Source of the DNA: Ulva prolifera
Lineage: Eukaryota > Chlorophyta > Ulvophyceae > Ulvales > Ulvaceae
Assembly: GCA_023078555.1 (NCBI GenBank)
Contig: CM041199.1
Coordinates: 1,987,101 to 2,051,100 of the forward strand
Reading direction: 5' to 3'
Length of the DNA: 64,000 nucleotides
A model generated the notes under the pieces. That model did no database searches, was not told the origin of the DNA, and saw only the letters and a program-made list of their open reading frames with translations. The position numbers and the translations under genes are program-made. Each line of letters begins with the position of its first letter. The stretch's first letter is position 1. Shown here piece by piece: positions 1 to 11,796 of the stretch.

Positions 1-1433
1 ATGGAGAGCAGGCTCAGCTTTGCGTGTTCCAGCGAACCTGTGCGCTGCCTCCGCGGTCGTGCTTGCATTGGTGTCGTCGAGTTCGACTGTATCATGGCCC
101 AGCCGCCCGGGCCCGCGCAAGTGTACCTCCCTGTCGTGGCGCCGAACCAGCTGCGAGTGAGCGCGGCCAGCGCGCGGCTGGCACGTGCACGCGGCTGTCG
201 TCATCGGACGCAACGTGGCTGCATTAATAATGACACAGCGTGCGTTTGCCCCGAACGATCCTCAGGCGGGCGGGCACGCGTGTGCGCACGCCGGCGGCGT
301 CTTCTATGTGTGGGGCCCGATGGGGGGGACGTGATATTTCTTGGCCCTGCATCAACATGTGGAATCTCGCAAGATTCCAAGGGGCCAGGGTCGCAGTCCG
401 GATCCATGCTGCGGGCGCATTCGAGCTGCATGCCCGCGCGCGCCCTAGCTTCCCGGCGTGACGGGAGACGTTCTTCAAACAGCTCGACACGTAAGGTTCA
501 ATGTATGCAATCCAGCGGGTATCCGGCAGCTGCATGGCATCCGAAAGTTCAGCCTGACGCTCACGATCGACAATGCATGTGTGCTGCTCGCATGCATGGG
601 TGCACCCGCCTGGTGTGAACACCGTGAAGAATGTAACCTCGTTTGTGTGGAATGCCGAGAAACCTGATCGGTGATCTCTCCTGACCACATTTTGGCATCG
701 GAGGCGCTCCCGAAGACGGGCTGTGTCATACAGCAGGGCGCGCGGGGGTGAATTCAAGTGCATGTGACTGGTGGCCAACAGTGCACATGGACTTTCCAGT
801 GGTACAGCGGCCATATGAAATATATAGCACGGTTTCATTTCACACCTGGCTTTGACGTGGCGGTGGACGATTTGTGAGTTGAGTGCTTTCTTCATGCATA
901 TGGAGCGCTGGTTGTAGTCGTGCCTCTGGTTATTTTCCGGCTCATTGACTGGAGTGGGAGTTGGTAGCTAGCTACCAGCCTGAATCCATGCTAGGAGCAG
1001 CTGCTCCTAGCATGGATGCAGGTTGCTGGTGTATGTTGGTTGATCCGAGTACGTTCTCTGCCACACAACGGCCCGGTTCCTTGTAAATGGATTGGGCCAT
1101 ATCACTGATTCATCACACCGACCCATCTGGCCCGCAGCATGCAAAGTGGCCGTGATCGAGGACGTAGACCCAGAAATTGTGGATGGTCGCGACTGCAGCC
1201 TCGCGGTACATGATGCCCGAGAACAGAACAGCCTGCAAACGCGTTTGGCAAGCATCGGGCATGCATGCTTACACCATGCAGATCTCGAGGGACACAATGA
1301 GACTGGGACTCCGCATGCCAGACGACCAAGACAGCCTCTATTGCAATGCAGACCGACAGATTGGCCGGAGCCGGCTTAGCCTCGCCACAGATGAGACTCA
1401 CACTCCCCACCACAGGGTCACAGGGTCATCTAT
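1..1433. other. No supported gene; GC-rich stretch and two palindromes
   Basis: The first 450 bases are GC-rich and open in several frames on both strands, but none of the translations shows a recognisable domain, so I do not call a gene. Bases 962-1017 hold two perfect palindromes, listed separately. The rest shows no structure I can name. A coding exon cut by the window edge cannot be excluded. Confidence 0.4.
962..1017. repeat. Two adjacent perfect palindromes (16 bp and 34 bp)
   Basis: Bases 962-977 read the same on both strands around TAGCTA. Bases 984-1017 form a 34-bp perfect palindrome centred between 1000 and 1001 (core GAGCAGCTGCTC), with no spacer. Only six bases separate the two. 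They could extrude as cruciforms or form perfect hairpins if transcribed. No flanking gene explains them. Confidence 0.9.
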
Positions 1434-1510
1434 GAAGTGAACTAAATCTGGGTTTACTGAGCCATATCCTGAAGAGGACATGGTCAACTCCGAATTAACG
1501 GGACCACGTG
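1434..1510 (+). repeat. Dispersed SINE/MITE-like repeat, family A, copy 1
   Basis: This shares the core TTTACTGAGCC.TATCCT, then a GACAACTCCGA-like block, TTAACGGGACCAC, with copies at 7751-7820 (minus), 14429-14519 (minus) and 17886-17975 (plus). A weak relative lies at 13950-14008 and a partial one near 59905-59935. Copies begin with AAGTNAA-type simple sequence. Family type is inferred; no open reading frame is present. Confidence 0.7.
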
Positions 1511-2098
1511 CCATTTGTAATTTGACCCCTGGACGAGCTGCACAGGAAGATGCGAGTCGCCGGCAACAAGGCCAGGTGAGCGTGGATGGTCGCAGTGATC
1601 CCCGTGCATGCTGATGTGTCCGCGGCTTCGGCAGGGCCAGAAGGCGGACGCTATCCACCGGCTGGGTCGCACAAAGGGATGGCGCACGCAACGGTCAGCC
1701 TCACTGTCAGCCACCCCCCCCCCCCCCCCCGTGAACAGCCCTCCCTAGACAGCCACATGCTTGCATCGGCGTTGGTCCAGAACGCGTTCTTCCCCCCCCC
1801 CCCCCCCCCCCCCCCCCCCCGCCCCTTTTGGGGCTGCTGCGTGGCCCTCACACAGGCTGCTGGCCACCAGTGATGGGTCATCGGGCTCGATTACATAGAG
1901 CAATTCCGAATATCCAGATCTATTTTTTGGACAGCAGCCCTGAAAATTCTGTAGAGCGACCCAACCCTGCTGGCCACTGTGCCAGTATCGCACCTTCCCG
2001 CCGTCTGCACAACTCCCGCAGGCCTGCAAGAGAGCCTTGCAAAGCCACCTCAGCAGGCACTCAGAGCGCCAGATTGCATATGACTCACACAGTATGAG
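1511..2098. other. Intergenic stretch with poly-C runs and a dispersed repeat
   Basis: Two long C homopolymers lie at about 1713-1730 and 1792-1820. Bases about 1872-1970 resemble 39250-39415: both contain GGGTCATCGGG, then a block ending CAATTCCGAATAT, and further on AGCGACCCAAC. This is a dispersed repeat of unknown class. No gene was seen. Confidence 0.6.
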
Positions 2099-3990
2099 TC
2101 ATCCCCGCTCGGCACCCGGGAGGTTCTCCAGAAGGTACGCCACAAACGCACGCGCCGCGTTGGTGCCGTCCACGGCCGACTTGTCCCAGCAGGTGCCGCT
2201 GGTGGCCACCTTCACGTACGCACGCTTCAGCCGCCGCAGGTCCGCCATGGCCACAGGGGTCCGCATGACGAGGTCGACGCCGTCAGCGATCTCGATGACG
2301 CCCGCGCTGAGGCCCGCCCCGGTGGCCGCCTGCACGCCCAGCACGCACGTCACACACAGCACGCGGCTTGTGCGCGGCGGGCAGTTCGCGCAAGCGGCCG
2401 TTGCGCCAGTTGTGCGCGGCAGGGATGGCTGACAGTGAGGCTGACGTGCAGGGCGGGGCTGCCGTGCCGCAGTGCAGGGGGCTGACGCGTTGCGGGCGAC
2501 CTGGCAGAGGTGCATATGCGTAGCATGCGGCTGCTACGATCGATCAGGCTTCCGCCACGTGCCTGTGCAATCGAGGTGGGGGGCCCCGCTGACTCTTCAA
2601 GGAACGCCAAGCATGGGTTCCAGTCGCACGCATCAACCACTTCTTGTTTCAATCCTCTGATCTGATGCTATTATCTGTTGACGAGGATGTGTGTGGAGAA
2701 TGTCGTACAGAGCAGTGCTCGCACACGCATGCCAGCCATGCACAGTGCTTGACAAATCAACAGTGCAGTACTTTGGGAGAACGCCATCTGTGAGATGCGT
2801 ATGGTGCGAGGAGGCGGAGGAGTCCGGGGGAGGCGGGCGTGCCTGTGCCTCGGTGATGCGCTGCACGACGGCCTGGGCGGCGCGGTCGACCTCGTGCAGC
2901 GCCGTCGCCGCCGCGCGCCGGGGCTGTGCGGTCGCGAGATTCGGCTGCAGGTCCTGCGAGATCGTGGCGAGGGGGCCGGTGGCGGGGGCGCCGGCGGGGG
3001 CGGCGGACGAGAGGCCCGCGGCGACTGCAGCGGCAGCCGCGGCGGCGTCCGGCTCGGCGGTGGGGCGCGCGACGTGGAGGGGCGAGTCCCAGCGGGTGTG
3101 TGCGTTCGGGGGCTCGAAGCGGCTGCCTAGATCTTCAAAGATCTCGGGGGAGTACGCCTGCGAGTCGGATTTGGTGTGAGGGCCGACTTGTACAAGCATC
3201 AGTGCGAGCAGGGCGACATCGGCATCTGTAATGCCGCCTGTGAAATCAGTGTGAGCCGAACATCTGCCATGCTTCAAACAGCACAGAAGCACATACATTC
3301 TAGATTATGGGACTGGTTTGCACGGGCGCGTTCATCTGTACTACGAGCGGTGAGGTGAGCTTGTTTTCAGTGCGGAGCTCAGTCAAACATGTGCAGATAG
3401 GACGAGGCACATGACTAGAGCCAGGATGCCTAGATGAATCAATGGAAGCATCACATACGCATACGTAATGCTGCTGGATGAGCGCACTTGTTCTCGACAC
3501 CTAGCGGTGTTCCACTGCCTGCATGTCTCGAGTGGTGTGTCCACCCACAGAACGCAGCACTTCGTGCCCGCGGCGCGGGCAAGGCACCATAGCTCGTATC
3601 GGTAGCCTTTCACAAAGTTGAGCGCGTCTAGAATCACCGTCGTTGACTTGTTTAGTCGCCTATCAGTCTCTGAGCGCACTCGCGCCCTTGTGTTCTTCTC
3701 GGCCACAAGCGCTGCAAATGCACCATGGTCAATACACGGTTCAAGAATGCATGTACACCGTTTGAGGTTTGTACTGTCGGCTCGTGTCCTCGGCGTGAAG
3801 CATCACGCAGCCAAGCATGCGCCACGGAAGGCGTTGTCGCACTTGCGTAGCACTTCGTCCTGTCAGAGAACAGATCGTTCTCGCTGAGAAGAAACGTCTC
3901 TCCACCTTGATCTCTCACCGCTTGTTCCACTGCTTTGGCGACGGTAGTCTTTCCAGAACACGGATATCCAGCGATGATCACCAGCGGCAT
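2099..3990 (-). CDS. KTI12: KTI12-like Elongator regulator (P-loop ATPase), four exons
   Basis: KTI12 proteins (DRL1 in Arabidopsis) are P-loop NTPases that bind Elongator and support tRNA wobble-uridine modification. The exons are 3990-3843, 3711-3488, 3157-about 2744 and 2329-2099. Exon 1 starts at ATG 3990 and encodes the Walker A loop GYPCSGKT at residues 8-15. Exon 2 carries VILDALNFVKGYRYELWCLA and CRQWN, both diagnostic of the family. Exon 3 carries EIFEDLGSRFEPPN.HTRWDSPL, and exon 4 the C-terminal RTPVAMADLRRLKR segment. Joined exons give about 338 residues, normal for the family, with no in-frame stop. Donors are GTGCGA and GTGCGC; acceptors end in GCAG. The end of exon 3 is the least certain boundary; I chose the phase-0 GTGCAT site. 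This looks like an intact, single-copy housekeeping gene. Confidence 0.9.
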
Positions 3991-6900
3991 CGCTGACGGA
4001 CGTACAATTGATCCAAACGGGAGCTACGAAATAGAGGTTCTGCACAGTGAGCCAGAAACATGCACTACATCATACACCTGCGATCTGACAATTCAAAGGT
4101 ACCTGATGGCGTGATCATTCAAGTGGTGACATTTCTGGCGTCGGCAGGGCACGTATCATGCAAATGGTGTAGTCCGTCAAGTGACTCCCGGCAATAATGC
4201 AATGCTATGAGATGAATAGAGGCTAGCATGCGCGTTGTATGGCTACTTATCATGGGAGCTTCACCTGTTCGTCAAGTGCTTGTATCCGTGGCTAGAGTGC
4301 GCACGGGCCCGGGAGAGCCCAGTGCCCAGAAGATGCACTGGTTGCGCGTGAAGCAAATATTATGGCTTCACGCCATTGCATTTGCTACACCGTCTGCAAC
4401 GTACTGGTATTCTCACGCGTCGATGTGCACAGTGTGCATTTGATGTGAAATGCTCATACATCTGACCCACGTGCCTACACCAAGACATGCACAGAGCGCC
4501 TACCGTGTGTGATTCCAGCAGCTGCTAGCATGACAGCACCTTAAGCGAACCTTTGATGGATATATGTGATTTTCGATGGGTGCATGCCATTGGCCCACGA
4601 GCTGGTATTGCATAAGGGTGAGGCCACCATCGCCAAGCACAGTGGTCACTCACAGCGTCACGCTGGCAGCACAATGATAAGGGGCACACAGCCTTACACT
4701 CTTCACCTTGCACTGTCGCCTCTAATCTCGTCAAAAATAGCATGCCGTGGCAACGGGATTGCAAGCTCTCGTCAACACATCCATCACCCGAACCAAGTTC
4801 GATTGTCGGTCAAGGCAATGAGACAGACACCCCAGTCCAACATTCTTCAACAGATATCTAGCGACACATCGGCTTGGCCATATCACCTGCAGCCCACGCC
4901 ACTCGACCACCAATGGCTTCACATCAACGACCATAGCACAGCCACATGCCATGTCCTCAAGCTGGCCAACATAACATCCAGCATCAGGTGAGCACGGCCA
5001 CTCTGATTGGTTGGACTGCACTGGAGGCATGCCTGCCACTCGCAAACACACAGCACTGCCTCTCAGAGAACTCAGTTGGTGCTTGCCGGGTTGAGCGCCA
5101 GATGTGGTAGCAGCTACGCCAATCAGATAAACCTTCGAGACGAACCTTTCAAGAGATCCTCAAGTGAAGCATCAGCTTACACAGCCTGGCTGCTGTTCAG
5201 TGGTGGGTGAGCTGCGAGCCCAGCAGCGGTGCCATACACATCAGGAGGACCTGTGATGTGCCAAATCTCGCCGGCTGGTGCCAGATCTGTGCCAGATCTT
5301 GTCGTTTGTGGGGTAGAGACAAAGCAGTGATGCTCCCGCACCCGCCGGCGCCACCATGCTCGCCTGGCGCTCACGGCGCTGAGATTATGCAGTGCTGCTA
5401 AATGCAGTCCACTCTGCCAGCTGCTGCCCTTGCCACTGCGGTGAGGTGGCTTCGGGAGGCGGGCCTGCTATGGCGCGCTGCCTGCCCTCGACACACACCT
5501 GGCGCTGGACACACCTTGTGCACTCAACAGCGACATGCAAGAGCTGTAAACGCGTCTGTGGCAGCCGCGCAAGGGCCGCCGTGCGACACAGGAGCAGCCT
5601 GGGTGTGACGGGACGGTTTGAGATGAGATGTCCAGCGGAGAAGCCTGCTTGGAAATAGGCAGGGGGGGACAGTTGCAGCGAATGCTGGTGGTGCTTGAGG
5701 ATGATTTGGGATTCACTTGTGCTGCTCGCCTGCGTTGGAGCCTGCCTCGGCTCGAAGATCATACTCTTGAATCAGGCCCATGTGGTCAACAAGCTGGTGC
5801 CAGACTTCACACCCCTGGCACTGGACGAACACTGTGCCCCTTGCATAGGCCTCTGGGTTCACGAGCCTCTCAGACCGTGTTTCTGCAACAGATCTGAGGT
5901 GAGATTGCCAGGTTTCTCAAATTAACACGTTGTTAAGTCAGGGCAGTAGCCAATGCGTCACTGAGGCTGTCAGACTGATAACGCTTGCGCCAGATGGCAC
6001 CACTCGAGCCACACAGGCCGAGGCGCACCACATCTGTCACAGGTGAACTGCACGAGCATCGTGCGCTTAGTGCCAGCGTGCAAGTCTATCTTGGCGGCTG
6101 ATCCTTCTGAATCGCTTGATGGTGTGTCCGCGCTGTCGTTGCTGCTGTCACTGGCCGTCCCCTCCGGCACATCATCGCTGTTGATCTGTGCCCCTGCATT
6201 CCCTTTCATGCAATGCAAGCGGAAGTAGCACTGCAGCAGATTTCAGAGTTTAGACGGAAGGTGAGAAAACGATTTCCAGCGCGCCGGCGTCAACGATGAT
6301 CGCAGCTTCAAACACAATTGGACATGTCTAGGCGGACCTGCCTAGACCGCCGACTGCCCGGGATGCTCAGCGGAGTCGGTCGACATGATTTCTCTAGAAA
6401 AGGCGTTGTACGGCAAGCGGCGTGTGCTCCTTGCAACGTGGCACGACCAGTCGCGCGGTTAACGCTGAACCGGGTGCTCGATGCTGGCACCAAGGTAGAT
6501 ATCATGTTGATCAGTGTTGCTCACAGGTTATTATCACTTGCTACAGATGGACAAGAGAGGTTCAAGTGTCCAAGACAGCTGCAGTTGATCCGTCACGAAA
6601 ATGGAAGGTCCCACTGAGCAGGTCACCGCTTGATAGCAGGGCTGTTGCGGGGTATCGAAAGCATATAAAATAGTTGTTCATTTGTAGCAGGATGTAGCCT
6701 GTATGCCGTCGCCTCACATCTGCCCGGCTGACGAGCACCGTCCGGCTTGTTGGCAACGCCAAATCGGAACCTTCCGTGACCTTCTACCTCAGGTGCTCGA
6801 ATACCCTCTAGGTGGCTATCATGCAGCTCGCTGTCCAACCACAAGGGCTGCCACCACATCTCGAAACACATCGTCGCAGCCTGCAGGAACCTGTCTTGTG

Positions 6901-8897
6901 TCGCGGCGACGATGCTCTCACTCATGCACAAGCATGTGACCCGGCATGATGCTCAGTAACAAACCAACATCGGCCTTGTATACATGCACCATGCCGGTGG
7001 ACACTCGTGCAACTACGCTCCATCATGGCCTTCACAATGCTACTCCATTATAATACAGTCAGCAGGCACATCACCCACTTCACCTGCACAAGATCACCCG
7101 CCCACCCCGTCTGCTCCTTGCCAGCTTCAATTGCCCAGAAGCACAGCAAACAGGCCAGAACTTGAGTTGAACTCATGATGAATCAGCTGTGCACACGCAG
7201 GGGCATCAGCTGTGCACACGCAGCTGCTCGGGTGCCACGTGTACAGTGAGTAGCGGCAGCGCAGCAGGCGCGCACAAGCTTGGGTCACACCTGCCCGAGC
7301 TGCACTTCCTGTCCCTGCCGCACCCCTGCAGCCACGCCAAGCTGCGTCTGCAAAGTGATCACAGCCGCTGTCGCAGCGAGGGGCTTGATGCCGCCGCCGA
7401 TGCGGGCCGGCGCTCCACTCGCCGGCCCCTCCAGTGCGTGGCTTGCGGACCAGCAGCCGCGCTGCGACCCCCACGCCCCCCTGGGCCACGCAATAGTATA
7501 ACATATGTACCTGCCGCAATTGTCAAGGCGCCCTTGCCGGCTTGCTGCCTGCCGATGCCATCACATGGGGCTTCCGCCGCACTGACAGATGGTGCCCACG
7601 GCCCTCCCTGCCCTGGCCCGCATGCCGTACGCACAGCTATCAGCTGTGGCAACATTAGCAAAGCGCTGCGTAGCCTCCTAGGAGGAGAGACCGTGAGTTG
7701 TGTGCGGTTGTCCAGGGGGGGGGGGGGGGGGTTTGGTGGTTTGCCCTTTCGGCATGTAGTCCCGTTCATTTGGAGCTGTCAATTTCCGTCAAAAGATACG
7801 GCTCAGTAGATCCAGATTTATGATACCTTGACAGCTCATTTGGCGAAAGTGGTATGAGCACACGTGGGTGCTGCGCCGCATCGCGGCCGTGCGGACGAGC
7901 ATGGCGTGCGTCGTACAGAAAGGCGTTGACAGGCCACATCATACTCCGGGGCAGAGACTTGCTAGCCTGCTTGTACCGCACTCAACAGCTATCCAGCCTG
8001 ACAGCCCGCGGCCCGTGCCTCGCGCGGAGTGGCATTGGCACGGCCCGCCCCGTGATGCGGCTTCTGCATCATTGACTCTGTCGCCCCTTGGTGCACGGGG
8101 CGTGCAGATGGGGCCCAATGATCCGGACCCTGCCACAGTGACAGCGTAGACGTCATGCGATCTCAACCATTGTCTGGATCGGTGCATGCCCCCGGCAGCT
8201 GATTACAGTGCTGTTCACGCATGGCCTTGTGTAACACTGCGCAAGGTCCGCCGTTCTAATAACACCATTGTATGCTAACATGTACCTGCCATCAGATACG
8301 CTGTCAGAGCATAAATTACCGTTTGCAATTTGTACAACAAGCAGCATGCTGACAAGTTGCATGCTGCTGACAAATCACTGTTTCGGCCTGTGCTGGGTGG
8401 TGGAACACCGCCGCCTCCCTGGAAACTTGTATGACAGTGGCGGGCATGGTGGCACAGCTTTTCAGCATTTATACAGTGGGAGCCGCCCTTCATTCAAGCA
8501 GTTACACAGCTGCTATGCCCATCATGCAAAATGCAAAACAACACTGCTCATGCCGACATCTGAAAACAGCAAACTAGGCATCACATTCCTCTACACATCA
8601 TGCTGCCTACACTCTACCATGTGCCCCATCATACCATCATGAAACTGCGCTGTAGTACCTGATCCACTGTCATCCACAGCGCATGCAGGGAGTACGCCTG
8701 TCAGCAAATTCGGCCGGTTCCTTCTGGACTCCATCTATTCAATGCAGATCTCAAATTCTTCAGGATTGAGATGATCATAATGCATGTGAAAATGGCAACA
8801 GAAATTTCCTCGGGCTCTGGTGGCCACCCAGAAAAACACTGTGGCAGATCACGCCACTCACACGTTGCTTCCCACTGAAAACTGAACCTGGTACACT
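3991..8897. other. Intergenic, no supported gene
   Basis: This 4.9-kb stretch contains scattered short open frames but none with a domain I recognise. Bases 5390-5620 and 7230-7500 are more GC-rich and could hold unrecognised exons. Bases 7183-7223 contain a 19-bp direct repeat (ATCAGCTGTGCACACGCAG twice). A long G run lies at about 7714-7730. A 10-bp-stem hairpin sits at 8340-8368. Confidence 0.5.
7751..7820 (-). repeat. Dispersed repeat family A, copy 2
   Basis: In reverse orientation this matches the family core: GGCAT.TAGTCCCGTT, a GAGCTGTCAATTTCC block, then GATACGGCTCAGTA and CAGATTTA. It follows a G homopolymer closely. It is diverged from the other copies but collinear. Confidence 0.65.
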
Positions 8898-10828
8898 TCA
8901 AACACAGCGCACAATATGATTACTGGCGGTGTGCAATCGTACAGCCTCCTCCCGAGGCACACCATTCAGCCGCATGTCCAGCTGCTGCAGTGTCTCTGGG
9001 AGACGGCCAGCAGTTATGTGCGACCTCAGCTCTGACAAGGCACTGACACCGAGGCCATTTTGGAGAACTTTTAGGGACTGCAGCGATGTCATGCGTGTGA
9101 CCGCCGACCACAACATCTCTCCTCCAGCTGCTTCAAAATGGTTGGTGCTGATATTGACTTCTTTGAGCGAGGGCACGTTCGGCAGGTGAGACATCAGGAT
9201 CTCACAGCCCCGAGCGCCAAGGTTGTTGTGTGCTAAATTGATTCGCTGCAGCTTCCGCAGCTGCGGTAGAACGCATGCTAGGATTGCTATACCCTCCCTG
9301 CTGATCATGTTTCCAGAAAGGTCCAGGTCCCGAAGCACTGACAACTCTAGCAAAGCTTCCTGAAGGGCCATGAGGCCAGCATCACTTACAGCATTGCGCT
9401 GACTCCAGGTATGTGGCCATGTTCCCACATCATGAGGGACTACTCGGACTTCATTCTCGGACAGGTCGAGGACCTGGAGTGCCTTGAGATGGCTGATCGC
9501 GTTGGCCACACATCTCACACCTGATGACCAGAGAGAGTTTTGCCGCAAAGAGAGACTGGTTAAGCATGTTGCTCTTGCGAGGCCTGGGGAGAGGATGTGG
9601 GCTGCCTGGTCCCCCATTGAGTTGCATGATACGTCTAGGTGGGTGAGCTGAGGCATCCTGTGCAGCAAATACGCAAGTGCAGCGGCACTGATGTTATCCA
9701 TCGCATTCCACGATAGGTCGAGAAACGTGACGGAAGATGGGCTTGGGACCAGGCTGAGTGCTTGCGGAAGCGTCGGGCCCAGAAGCTCCTTGGCAAACGA
9801 AACATGCTGGCTACCTTGGATCCGGGACGCCACAGCAACTTCATGTAATGGTGACGGTGCTTTTGATAAAACCAGTCGAAGCTTCACGCTGTGCAACACC
9901 TGCATGTGTCGCTATGGTAATTCAATCCAGCGTGCGACATCAGCACTGCGTAGACGCTTGCGCCCAGTGAGTACCTCCATCACAGCGAAGCACATCGATG
10001 ACGCGCTGACAAACGCGCGAGATGGTGCTACTCAGCTAAGCTCAGTGCATGCCAGTGTAAACGGTGTTCAGAGCACAGGTGTTTGACGTGAGCACGACAA
10101 TTTCAGCCCCCGATTCAAACGGGCTGATCGTGCAAAGGCGCACGGACACACAAAACAGCGCGCATCGTTCCACAGAAATACACATTGCCAGTTTGTATGC
10201 TGTGACGTGTGTGCGTGTATTTCTTTGCTGGTCGTTGAGCACCCTGCGATGCCACCATACAGTAAATAGGTTTGTTGTATGTATACCTGGTACATCAAGA
10301 AGTCCGAAAGCCCCTGATGAAGTGCCAAAATATTCTGAGATTCTATTCTGCAGCCTCGTGGAACATCTCCGCAATATCCACTGAACAGATGCGCCGTGAA
10401 CTTGGCCCAGTGTGGCGCATTGCAGTCCTGTAAGAACTCGGCAACCTGCAATTGCCAAATGGACAGCTCTTAACGCTGACTTCGCATCATACTGAATCAG
10501 AAACTCGATGCTCAGCCAAGAATTTGTGCTGCACCTTCAAAACAGTGCATGCTTCGTCAAGCCCGACGTTGCTCTCATATGTATTCTTCTGCCACAGGCG
10601 AAACTCTTGCGCCGAGAAAGGAAGCTCAGCTAGACCAGATGTCTTGGAGATGTCTGTCAGCAAAGAGCATCTTGCGACTTGTGCACTACTGAGGGCTTCA
10701 GACTGACCCTCGGGGTACACGACGTGCAGCGCATCGCATTCCTGACCGAGTTCGGCTCCACAAACAATACGAACATTGCCTTCTGTAGGAGAAACGCATA
10801 GCGTTGGCTTGGTCGCCTTGCGCGCCAT
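8898..10828 (-). CDS. BTB-like domain plus RI-type leucine-rich repeat protein, three exons
   Basis: The exons are 10828-10535, 10445-10287 and 9899-8898, all joined in phase 0 (donors GTGCAG and GTATAC, acceptors TTGCAG and ATGCAG), giving about 484 residues from ATG 10828. Exons 1-2 resemble the second half of a BTB/POZ fold: CTVLK joins VAEFLQD across the intron, like the helix motif of BTB domains. Exon 3 holds at least seven LRRs of the ribonuclease-inhibitor/NLRC type, for example LTHLDVSCNSMGDQAA, LRDLDLSGNMISREGIAIL and LQRINLAHNNLGARGCEIL. An irregular insert in one repeat (about 9409-9453) begins GTAGTC and ends GTCAG, so it could be a small in-frame intron or an insertion. BTB proteins often act as Cullin-3 adaptors and LRRs bind partners, so a substrate-adaptor role is an inference. 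The BTB assignment is weaker than the LRR one. Confidence 0.75.
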
Positions 10829-11796
10829 TCACTTCACCTTCGAGGGCCCAACGAACCTGACCTCGTCAGTTGACGTGAGGGCACCTGCCACACGTTCGCA
10901 GGTCACAGCCCCAAGGCAGGCACATCTGGCAGCCAGTCATTAAAAAACCAGCGTTGACTGATGAGTATGGACTGCTACATGGGTAGTCAGGACAAAACAC
11001 AGGCTGCGTGCACCGATGACAATCGCAAGCTAGTTCAAATAGCTATAGTGCTGTTGTGCGAAACTGCAGCGACGAGGACTCGTTGGCAAGATATTGCCTG
11101 CTTTCAAGTGAATTTGCTGTGACCTATACATCAGTGATTCTCAGGCTCGACCACACAACCCTTCGCATCAGTGCGCTCGCGCTTACGCCGCTGTAACCGA
11201 TGCGTTGCAGCGACGAGGCATGGGCCGAGTTCCCTTGTCACCACCCACACCAGGATCTGCTTCGTCAGCACACGCGTAGGATGCAGCCAACGTCGATCAT
11301 TCGGAAAAGACCATTTCGAGTGACCAGCCCAGCAACCTTGCTGCGATCATATGGTTGGCTTCATGGTGGGCTGACCCCTGCAATTCAGACAGCACATCAA
11401 CGCAGCTTTTTGCAATCGCATGCTTCGGCACCGCCAAACAAAAATTCCACCGTGCGACACCCTTACCTGGTTGAAATTGAGCACATGCATGATGAGCTGC
11501 TTTATATTATTGGCTTTCGATAGGCATGTCGTTGCCTCGGCCTGCAAAGAGTCACGCCAGTCTGATTGTGATCGCGTGTTGCATCTCTGCAAGGCACAGC
11601 ACCGCAAGGGTGGTTTGCTGATGCCGTTTTCAAACCTCATTGCATGGGCAGGTGGGTGTCGGTGGGCAGATGGTGTTACGGTCTTCGCTAGTGTCCCAAC
11701 TGACCGACACAACGGAAAACGCAATTTATCGGAAACGCCATCAACATTAACGCCTTGTTTCCGGTTCCGTATATCATATCTGACTGTTTGAAAGCG
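10829..11796. other. Intergenic, no supported gene
   Basis: No frame here shows a convincing domain. It is the likely upstream region of the minus-strand BTB-LRR gene. I see no clear TATA box or other promoter element. Confidence 0.4.

Noticed and set aside
1..618. Open frame at the window start as a gene
   Set aside because: The overlapping frames on both strands are equally open, composition is that of GC-rich noncoding DNA, and no domain is visible.
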